A stretch of 64,000 nucleotides of DNA. It comes from an uncultured Caldimonas sp. GTDB taxonomy: Bacteria; Pseudomonadota; Gammaproteobacteria; Burkholderiales; Burkholderiaceae. The stretch lies in assembly GCF_946480305.1 (NCBI RefSeq), contig NZ_CAMLJQ010000010.1, positions 1-64,000 on the forward strand. The letters are read 5' to 3'. Position numbers and translations under genes: made by a program. Shown in pieces: positions 55,242-64,000 of the stretch (positions are counted from its first letter, which is position 1; every line of letters starts with the position of its first letter). The notes below the pieces were generated by a model. It worked only from the letters and a program-made list of their open reading frames with translations, ran no database searches and was not told where the DNA came from.

Positions 55242-56221
55242 GCACCGCGCACGGGCCGCAATGGCGGGTGCCGTGGCAGGGCCGCGTCGACGCGCTCGAT
55301 GGCGAGGCGGGCCATCGCTGGCACCAGGTGGTGCAGCCGTGGCATGAGAACGCTGCGGCGGGCGTCGCGTTGCTTGGCCTGGCCAGCGACGAGGGGGTGC
55401 GGCGCAACCAGGGCCGCGCGGGCGCCGACCAGGGCCCGCTGGCTCTGCGGCGCATGCTCGCCAACCTGCCCGTCCACCGGCCTCTGCCACTGTATGACGC
55501 TGGCGACGTCGCCTGCCTGGACCAGCAGCTCGAAGCCGCGCAGCGCGAGTACGCCGCGCGTGCATCGCGACTGCTCGACGGCGGCCATCTGGTGCTCGGG
55601 CTGGGCGGTGGGCACGAGATCGCGTGGGCCAGCTACCAGGGCCTTGCGGCCTCGCAGCATGCGCCGCGCAGTGGCGAGCGCCTGGCCATCGTCAACTTCG
55701 ACGCCCACTTCGACCTGCGTCGAGACACGCAGTCCACCTCGGGCACCGGCTTCCTGCAGGCGCTCGACCACGCGCAGACGCAGGGCTGGAACGTGGCGTA
55801 TCGCTGCCTCGGGCTCAGCGTCACGTCGAACACACGCGCCCTTTTCGAACTTGCCGGCGAACGTGGTGCTTCGTGGGTGCACGACGACGAACTGACCGCC
55901 GCCACCTTGCCCCAGCGCTGGGAAGAGCTGCAACGCTGGCTCGCAGGGTTCGACCATGTCTACCTCACGGTCTGCCTCGACGTGCTGCCCGCCTGCGTGG
56001 CCCCCGGTGTGAGCGCGCCCGCCGCACGCGGGGTGCCGATGGACGTGCTGGAGCCGCTGGTCGCCTGCGTCGCCGGCTGCGGCAAGCTGCGCATCGCAGA
56101 CATTGCCGAGTTGTGCCCGGCGTTGGACATCGACCAGCGCACCGCGCGCACCGCCGCGCGCCTGGCGTGGCGCGTCGTCGACAGCTGGCAGAAAGCCGCC
56201 GCATGCAAACCGACCTGCTGA
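55238..56221 (+). CDS. hutG: Formimidoylglutamase
   Basis: A 327-residue arginase-superfamily enzyme that splits N-formimidoylglutamate to glutamate and formamide. Metal-site motifs are [12 protein letters not shown] and [11 protein letters not shown]. In the third site the sequence is TVCLDVLP, where arginase has SFDID, so the first Asp aligns with a Cys. The GTG at 55238 is preferred over ATG 55226, because GGAG precedes it and it gives the four-base overlap (GTGA) used throughout this operon. No hutF is present, so the pathway runs by this direct route. Confidence 0.92.
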   Translation: MSTAHGPQWRVPWQGRVDALDGEAGHRWHQVVQPWHENAAAGVALLGLASDEGVRRNQGRAGADQGPLALRRMLANLPVHRPLPLYDAGDVACLDQQLEAAQREYAARASRLLDGGHLVLGLGGGHEIAWASYQGLAASQHAPRSGERLAIVNFDAHFDLRRDTQSTSGTGFLQALDHAQTQGWNVAYRCLGLSVTSNTRALFELAGERGASWVHDDELTAATLPQRWEELQRWLAGFDHVYLTVCLDVLPACVAPGVSAPAARGVPMDVLEPLVACVAGCGKLRIADIAELCPALDIDQRTARTAARLAWRVVDSWQKAAACKPTC

Positions 56222-57417
56222 TCCGCAACGTGCACCTGGCAACGCTTGCCGACCCGAGCGGCTATGGCGAGTTGCACGACGCAGCCCTCGCGATCGTCGA
56301 TGGCCGCATCGCGTGGCTCGGACGAGCACGAGACCTGCCACGCGACCTGCGCGCCGAGCGTGAAGTCGACGGCCACGGCGGCTGGCTCACGCCAGGACTG
56401 ATCGACTGCCACACGCACCTCGTCTGGGCCGGCAGCCGCGCGGCCGAGATCGAGCAACGCTGGCAGGGCGCGAGCTATGAGGAGATCGCGCGCGCCGGCG
56501 GCGGCATCGTGTCCACCGTGCGTGCGACCCGCGCCGCGTCGCTGGACGATCTGATCGAAGCAGCAACGCCGCGCATGCTCTCGCTGGTACGCGAAGGCGT
56601 CACGACGCTGGAGATCAAGTCCGGCTACGGGCTGGACCTGGAAACCGAGCTGCGCCTGCTGCGGGCCGCGCGACGCCTGGGTGACCTGCACGCCATCCGG
56701 GTGAAGACCACCTTCCTGGGCGCGCACGCGGTGCCCCCCGAATACCGCGGTCGGGCCGACGAGTACGTCGACTTCGTCTGCCACGAGATGCTGCCGGCGG
56801 CGCACCGGGAAGGGCTGGTCGACGCGGTCGACGCGTTCTGCGAAGGGATCGGCTTCTCGCCCGCCCAGACCCGGCGGGTCTTCGAAGCGGCCCGCTCGCT
56901 CGGCCTGCCGGTCAAGCTGCACGCCGACCAGCTCAGCGACCTGGGCGGCGCCGCGCTGGCAGCCGAATTCCAGGCCCTGTCGGCCGACCACATCGAGTAC
57001 AGCTCGCGCGACTCCATCGCCGCCATGGGCCGCATCGGCACCGTGGCCGTGCTGCTGCCCGGTGCGTTCTACTGCCTGCGCGAAAAGCAGTTGCCCGACG
57101 TGGCCGCGCTGCGCGAGCACGGCGTGCCCATCGCCCTGTCGACGGACTGCAACCCGGGCACCAGCCCATGTACGTCACTGCTGCTGATGCTGCACATGGG
57201 CTGCACGCTGTTCGGGCTGACCCCGGCCGAAGCCCTGACAGGGGTGACGCGCCATGCCGCACGCGCGCTGGGCCTGCAAGACGAAACGGGCCGCCTGGCG
57301 CCCGGCCTGCAGGCCGACCTGGCTCTCTGGGCCATCGACCATCCACGCGATCTGGCATGCCGCTTCGGCTTCAACCCGCTGGCAGCCTCATGGCGAGGCG
57401 GGCGCAGCGTGATCTAA
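56203..57417 (+). CDS. hutI: Imidazolonepropionase
   Basis: A 404-residue amidohydrolase that opens imidazolonepropionate to N-formimidoylglutamate. The metal-site motif [15 protein letters not shown] is followed by [10 protein letters not shown] and the late Asp in [12 protein letters not shown], all typical of HutI. The ATG overlaps the hutG end by 19 bases. It completes the hutC-U-H-G-I operon. Confidence 0.97.
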   Translation: MQTDLLIRNVHLATLADPSGYGELHDAALAIVDGRIAWLGRARDLPRDLRAEREVDGHGGWLTPGLIDCHTHLVWAGSRAAEIEQRWQGASYEEIARAGGGIVSTVRATRAASLDDLIEAATPRMLSLVREGVTTLEIKSGYGLDLETELRLLRAARRLGDLHAIRVKTTFLGAHAVPPEYRGRADEYVDFVCHEMLPAAHREGLVDAVDAFCEGIGFSPAQTRRVFEAARSLGLPVKLHADQLSDLGGAALAAEFQALSADHIEYSSRDSIAAMGRIGTVAVLLPGAFYCLREKQLPDVAALREHGVPIALSTDCNPGTSPCTSLLLMLHMGCTLFGLTPAEALTGVTRHAARALGLQDETGRLAPGLQADLALWAIDHPRDLACRFGFNPLAASWRGGRSVI

Positions 57418-57488
57418 GGCGCACCGGGTCTGCACTTCGGGCTACAGCTTCGGCCACCACGGCCGATACTGCCCACGAGGAGCCCGCC

Positions 57489-57779
57489 ATGCGCATCACC
57501 GACGACTTCGCCACCATCCACAACTACTACGAACGCCCCGTGATGCAGGCCATCTCGGACGCGACCGCCCGCTATCCGCACATGAAGGCGGACTTGCTCC
57601 CGGACGTGCTGTGCGTGGCGCTCAACCGCCTGCCGCCGCGCTACATCCGCCACGAGGTGGATCTGGTGTTCTATCTGACCGAGAAAGAACGCGCCGAGAT
57701 CGAACGCGCCGTGGAAGAGGCCGTCACCTTCGCGTTCGAGTTCGTGCAGGCCCGCGCCGCGATGCGCGCGCGCGGCTGA
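57489..57779 (+). CDS. ComFB-like late competence protein
   Basis: A 96-residue protein of the ComFB family: YYERPVMQAISDA at the N-terminus and LLPDVLCVALNRLPPRYIRHEVDLVFYL in the core, which is the family signature. Some ComFB proteins bind cyclic di-GMP or cyclic di-AMP; the role here is unknown. It lies 71 bases after hutI on the same strand and six bases from the convergent nadB stop. It could be read through from the hut operon or have its own promoter. Confidence 0.85.
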   Translation: MRITDDFATIHNYYERPVMQAISDATARYPHMKADLLPDVLCVALNRLPPRYIRHEVDLVFYLTEKERAEIERAVEEAVTFAFEFVQARAAMRARG

Positions 57780-57785
57780 CGCGCC

Positions 57786-59423
57786 TCACATTCCGAGGAA
57801 GTTCGGCACCGGCGCCCCGTTGCCGCCGCGGCGCCCGGCCGGGCGCACGAGGATGGTCGGGAAGCTGGCCGGCAAGGTCTGCGGAAAGTCGCGGCTGTAG
57901 TGCAGCCCGCGGCTTTCGTGCCGCACGAGCGCCGAACGCACGATCAGCTCGGCGCAATCGACCAGGTTGCGCAACTCCAGCAGGTCGCGCGTGACGCGGA
58001 AGTTGGCGTAGTAGTCGTCGATCTCGGTGCGCAGCAGCTTGATGCGGTGCAGCGCCCGCTCCAGACGGCGCGTGGTACGCACGATGCCGACGTAGTTCCA
58101 CATCAGCAGTCGCAACTCGTCCCAGTTGTGCGAGATGACGACCTGCTCGTCGGCGTCTTCCACCTGGCTTTCGTCCCACGCCGGCAGCAAGGGCGGTGCA
58201 TCGCCCGCGTGCTCGCGGATGTGCTCGGCCACCGTGCGCCCCAGCACCACGCATTCCAGCAAGGAGTTGCTGGCCAGCCGGTTGGCGCCGTGCAGGCCGG
58301 TGTAGCTGGCTTCGCCCACCGCGTACAGCCCCGGGAGGTCGGCACGGCCGCTCAGGTCCGTGACGATGCCGCCGCAGGTGTAGTGCGCGGCCGGCACCAC
58401 GGGTATCGGTTGGCGCGTGATGTCGATACCGAGCTTCAGGCACCGTGCGTGGATGGTCGGGAAGTGTTCCTTCAGGAAGTCGGCGCCCAGGTGCGTGGCG
58501 TCGAGCCACACATGGTCGAGGCCGTGCTTCTTCATCTCGAAGTCGATCGCGCGAGCCACGATGTCGCGCGGGGCCAGCTCGCCGCGGGCATCGTGCGCAG
58601 GCATGAAGCGGGTGCCGTCGGGCAGCTTCAGTTGCGCGCCCTCGCCGCGCAACGCCTCGGTGATCAGGAAGCTGCGCTCCTGTGGGTGGTACAGGCAGGT
58701 GGGATGGAACTGGATGAACTCCATGTTGCCCACCCGGCAGCCCGCGCGCCACGCCATCGCGATACCGTCGCCGGTGGCGGTGTCCGGGTTGCTGGTGTAG
58801 CGGTAGACCTTGCCCACGCCCCCGGTGGCGAGCACCACCGCGGCGGCGGGCAGCGTCTCCACGCGGCCCTGGTCGATGTCGAGTGCATAGACGCCGTAGC
58901 AGCGCGATGGCTCGTCGCGCTTCAAATGGCGGGAGGTGATCAGGTCGACCGCCATCCAGCGCTCGCGCAAGTCGACGTTCGGATGCGCCTTGACCTGCGC
59001 CAGCAGCACGTCGTGGATGGCCTTGCCGGTCGCGTCGGCCGCGTGCGCGATGCGGCGCACGGCGTGCCCGCCTTCACGCGTGAGATGCAATCCAAGCGGG
59101 CCGGAAGGGTCAGCCGAGAACGGCACGCCGCGCTGCACCAGCCATTCCACGGCGCTAGCACTGTGCTCGGCGATGAAGCGGGCGGTCTGCTCGTCGACCA
59201 GCCCGGCGCCGGCATCCTGCGTGTCGCGGACGTGGCTGTCGACGCTGTCGTCGCTGCCCAGCACGCCCACAATGCCGCCCTGCGCCCACGCCGTCGCCGC
59301 CTCGTCCATGTTCCGCTTCGCCAACACCACCACCGGCTGATGGTCGGCCAGATGCAATGCCACGGTCAGCCCGGCGAGCCCGGCGCCAACAATGACGACG
59401 GGGGCTTGTGAAGTCGCTTGCAT
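57786..59423 (-). CDS. nadB: L-aspartate oxidase
   Basis: A 545-residue FAD enzyme that oxidises L-aspartate to iminoaspartate, the substrate of NadA. The N-terminal dinucleotide-binding motif is [16 protein letters not shown]; further motifs are [52 protein letters not shown] and [15 protein letters not shown] with the catalytic-region residues of the succinate dehydrogenase/aspartate oxidase family. It is separated from nadA-nadC by about 8 kb and is divergent from paralogue B (190 bases between starts). Confidence 0.97.
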   Translation of the reverse strand: MQATSQAPVVIVGAGLAGLTVALHLADHQPVVVLAKRNMDEAATAWAQGGIVGVLGSDDSVDSHVRDTQDAGAGLVDEQTARFIAEHSASAVEWLVQRGVPFSADPSGPLGLHLTREGGHAVRRIAHAADATGKAIHDVLLAQVKAHPNVDLRERWMAVDLITSRHLKRDEPSRCYGVYALDIDQGRVETLPAAAVVLATGGVGKVYRYTSNPDTATGDGIAMAWRAGCRVGNMEFIQFHPTCLYHPQERSFLITEALRGEGAQLKLPDGTRFMPAHDARGELAPRDIVARAIDFEMKKHGLDHVWLDATHLGADFLKEHFPTIHARCLKLGIDITRQPIPVVPAAHYTCGGIVTDLSGRADLPGLYAVGEASYTGLHGANRLASNSLLECVVLGRTVAEHIREHAGDAPPLLPAWDESQVEDADEQVVISHNWDELRLLMWNYVGIVRTTRRLERALHRIKLLRTEIDDYYANFRVTRDLLELRNLVDCAELIVRSALVRHESRGLHYSRDFPQTLPASFPTILVRPAGRRGGNGAPVPNFLGM

Positions 59424-59563
59424 GCGAGTCCTGTTGTGTTGGCGGAGATGGAGGGCCGATTCTATCGGCGGCCTTCGCAGCCAAGCCCCGGCGGGGTGGG
59501 GCCGCCCTGCGCGGTCAGCGCACGCGGCGCTCGCCTCACCCCCAATTCAGGTGGAACAGGAGA

Positions 59564-59653
59564 ATGAAACAAGTGGTTACACTGAATTTCATCCGCCCCA
59601 ACCCCCCTCCGCCATGTACCAGCCTCCCCTCCAGGACACCAACGGCCGGGTAA
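59564..59653 (+). CDS. Possible 29-residue proline-rich leader peptide
   Basis: A short reading frame (MKQVVTLNFIRPNPPPPC...) begins at an ATG with AGGTGG about nine bases upstream and overlaps the start of paralogue B in another frame. The four-proline run PPPP could slow ribosomes. It could be chance; no conservation evidence is available from one sequence. Confidence 0.2.
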   Translation: MKQVVTLNFIRPNPPPPCTSLPSRTPTAG

Positions 59654-60891
59654 AGCACGGCCGAAGCCTTCAACCGGACCAAGCCACCGAGTGGGCCGCC
59701 ACCCGACCATCGGACGGCAGCCACACGGCCATCATGGACGAGGAGGACGAATACCTCAGCGGCCACCCAAGGGACATCGGCCGCCCGGTAGGAGGCGACA
59801 CCTGGGAGCTGTTCGTCTCATGCGATGCGGCCGAGGCGCTGCGTCAGCAATTCGTGCATCTGGAGAGCCGCCACATCGCGCTGCACGATCTGGGCGACAC
59901 GCACTCACGCCAGTTCCTGCGCCAGCTCGCCGCCTTCGGGTGCAGCCCGGTGCAGCGGCTGGTGATCCGCCAGCAGGGTTACGGCACCACGCTCGCTTGC
60001 ATCGAGTACGTCACTTTCACCGACCAAGGCGGCGAGAAGACGCGGCTCTATTCCACCGCCGCCGACAGTACGCCCTCCGCCCAGCAGGCGCTGGCACGCG
60101 TGCTGATGGAACACAGCCAGGCCAGCGTGGTCCTGCTGGGTGAGATGGCCGGCCAAGGCAGCGCCAACGCGCTGCGGTCGATGATGCAACTGGTCCATGC
60201 CAGCACCTGGAGCTGCCCGAATCTGCTCGTGCTGCCGCTCGGCAGCCATGCGGCAGCGGCAGCCGCCTCGCAAGGCGAGCAGGTCGTCCAGCGTCACGGC
60301 CTGCTGGTCCGCGCTGCGTCAGCCCCGTCGCGTCCTGTCGACGCGTGGAACTACATCCTGGGGTTCTGGCAGAAGAACCATCTACGCGGCCGCCTTGCCG
60401 CCCCGGCCAGCAGCCATGAGCTGCGCCTGCTGGCGCTCGACCTCGAGCCGCCGGCACCGCCCCCAGCTGCCGTGCGCCAGGCTTTTGCGCCGGCACCGAA
60501 GGCACAGCCCTCGGTGGCGCTCCCGGTGGAGCTGGCGACCTATCTGCGGCTGGTGTCACAGCTTGCCGGCGTGCAGGCCTGCTGCGTGTTCGACATCAAC
60601 CAGGCCACCGCCCTCGCCCATGCCGGCAGCAGCCCCTCCGCTCTTCAAATGGCCCAGCAAGGTGCGGCGCTCTTCCAGGCACAGCACCTCGCCCGCATGG
60701 CGATGAGCATCGCCGAGCCCGCACAGGAGATGCTGCTGTCGTCCGAGCGTCACCATCAGGTGCTGCGCCCGCTGCCCGGCCGCCGCAACCTCGCCCTGCA
60801 CTGCCTGTTCGAACGCAGCAAGACCAACCAGTCGCTGATTCGTTTCCAGCTTCAAAAACTCGACGCCTGGCTGCAAAGCCAGCGGGGCTGA
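59614..60891 (+). CDS. Uncharacterised two-domain protein, Roadblock-like C-terminus (paralogue B)
   Basis: A 425-residue protein homologous along its length to the one at 46362-47651. Matching stretches include VLMEHSQASVVLL (A: ALMESSHLTAVIV), WSCPNLLVL (A: WRCPNLLFM), WNYILGFWQK (A: WNNVLNVWNK), LAGVQACCVFD (A: VEGMLACCVVD) and RHHQVLRPL (A: RHQVLRTV). The N-terminal domain covers about 65-265; a proline-alanine linker follows, then a Roadblock/LC7-like domain from about 303. The Roadblock part is more degenerate than in A. The ATG at 59614 has no Shine-Dalgarno; a later start near MDEEDEYLSGH is possible. It is divergent from nadB. Confidence 0.72.
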   Translation: MYQPPLQDTNGRVKHGRSLQPDQATEWAATRPSDGSHTAIMDEEDEYLSGHPRDIGRPVGGDTWELFVSCDAAEALRQQFVHLESRHIALHDLGDTHSRQFLRQLAAFGCSPVQRLVIRQQGYGTTLACIEYVTFTDQGGEKTRLYSTAADSTPSAQQALARVLMEHSQASVVLLGEMAGQGSANALRSMMQLVHASTWSCPNLLVLPLGSHAAAAAASQGEQVVQRHGLLVRAASAPSRPVDAWNYILGFWQKNHLRGRLAAPASSHELRLLALDLEPPAPPPAAVRQAFAPAPKAQPSVALPVELATYLRLVSQLAGVQACCVFDINQATALAHAGSSPSALQMAQQGAALFQAQHLARMAMSIAEPAQEMLLSSERHHQVLRPLPGRRNLALHCLFERSKTNQSLIRFQLQKLDAWLQSQRG

Positions 60892-60896
60892 AACGA

Positions 60897-60926
60897 CAAG
60901 GCCGTCCCTGGAAGGAGGCGGCCTTG
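60897..60926. terminator. Hairpin between paralogue B and clpB
   Basis: CAAGGCCG (60897-60904) and CGGCCTTG (60919-60926) pair perfectly around a 14-base loop in the 53-base gap between convergent genes. It lacks a T-tract and is a modest bidirectional terminator candidate. Confidence 0.5.
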
Positions 60927-60944
60927 CTGGAGAGCTCGCGCGCG

Positions 60945-63548
<2,604 letters not shown>

Positions 63549-63647
63549 GGAAAATCCTCCGAATTGCGAAGGAAATGAGGCAGGCGTTGCACATTTCAAG
63601 TGCAAGCGCCGTGCCTCGACATGCGCTGGATCAATCCAGCGCCGCGA

Positions 63648-64000
63648 TCAGCCCAGCAGCAGCCTCATGCCGCGAAAACCGAGTGCGGCGCAGCCCAGTG
63701 CGCCCAGCACGTGCGCCATCGTGTGGGCCACGGCCAGGCCCCATTGGTCCTTCTGCACCATATGCAGCGATTCGAGCGAAAAGGCGGAGAACGTGGTCAA
63801 TCCGCCCAGGAAGCCGGTGACGAACAGGAGGCGCCAGAACTCGTCCGGCGAGCGACTGAACCACACCAGTGCGCCGCCGATCAGCAATCCGCCCACACAG
63901 TTGACTGCCAGCGTGCCGAGCGGAAAGCCGCCCCAGCTAGGGTTCAGCCACATGCCCACCAGCCAGCGCAACACGGCCCCGACGGAGGCGCCCGCCGCCA
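63648..64000 (-). CDS. crcB: Fluoride channel CrcB/Fluc, 5' end outside window
   Basis: About 116 residues of a CrcB fluoride-exporting channel; the frame stays open to the right edge, with [15 protein letters not shown] matching the family N-terminal region, so only the first few residues are missing. Four helices are apparent, with the conserved [16 protein letters not shown] and [18 protein letters not shown] motifs that carry the pore Asn and Phe residues. The protein acts as a dimer in the inner membrane. It is on the same strand as clpB, 99 bases upstream. Confidence 0.93.
   Translation of the reverse strand, partial: AAGASVGAVLRWLVGMWLNPSWGGFPLGTLAVNCVGGLLIGGALVWFSRSPDEFWRLLFVTGFLGGLTTFSAFSLESLHMVQKDQWGLAVAHTMAHVLGALGCAALGFRGMRLLLG

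Overview
The window is a continuous, gene-dense piece of a high-GC chromosome. Its gene content (RelA, OmpR/EnvZ, IspD-IspF, Mfd, ClpB, a Hut cluster with formimidoylglutamase, and a vitamin B12 cluster behind a cobalamin riboswitch) and protein sequences fit a betaproteobacterium of the order Burkholderiales. That placement is inference from family resemblance; no rRNA or species marker is present. I saw no insertion sequence, prophage, integrase, CRISPR array or plasmid function.

Layout. 1-4.9 kb: end of a tRNA-Val, relA with an overlapping alpha/beta hydrolase, 3-hydroxybutyrate dehydrogenase, and a periplasmic SIMPL protein. 5-12.8 kb: ompR-envZ with a strongly structured gap, ispD-ispF divergent from mfd, then serB. 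12.9-17.6 kb: a hemerythrin-like protein facing a PNPOx-GAF fusion and a small PNPOx protein, rraA with an Lrp/AsnC regulator, and an EamA exporter. 17.6-20.2 kb: a large lipoprotein of the galactose-oxidase type with two discoidin-like domains. 20.4-29.5 kb: cobalamin uptake and salvage (riboswitch, btuB, btuC, btuD, cobO; opposite strand btuF, cobC, cbiB; then cobQ). 29.5-36.4 kb: a small membrane protein, an M28 peptidase lipoprotein, a MurA-like enzyme, a DUF1579 protein, a metallophosphoesterase divergent from a nucleotidyltransferase, a 95-base stretch bounded by perfect 26-bp inverted repeats, and a YcbK-like protein. 36.4-46.1 kb: an LdtD-like L,D-transpeptidase, a flavoprotein, a DUF3592 protein, a ThDP enzyme, a hydrolase, a DHCW cupin, RidA, and an MFS transporter divergent from an AraC regulator. 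46.3-49.8 kb: an unnamed two-domain protein (paralogue A), nadA and nadC. 49.9-51.1 kb: an M48 protease fused to a type IV pilin-like segment. 51.2-57.8 kb: hutC-hutU-hutH-hutG-hutI and a ComFB-like protein. 57.8-64 kb: nadB, divergent from a second copy of the two-domain protein (paralogue B), clpB, and a crcB cut by the window end.

How the genes work together. The B12 genes cover outer-membrane import, ABC import, adenosylation, aminopropanol-phosphate supply and corrinoid amidation; late nucleotide-loop genes (cobU, cobS, cobT) are not in the window. The hut operon is complete for histidine to glutamate plus formamide. nadB, nadA and nadC are the whole de novo route from aspartate to nicotinate mononucleotide, but split into two loci about 8 kb apart, each beside one copy of the same uncharacterised protein family. 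This is the most intriguing pattern in the window. Other points of interest are the protease-pilin fusion, the long perfect inverted repeat, the orphan MurA-like enzyme and the PNPOx-GAF fusion.
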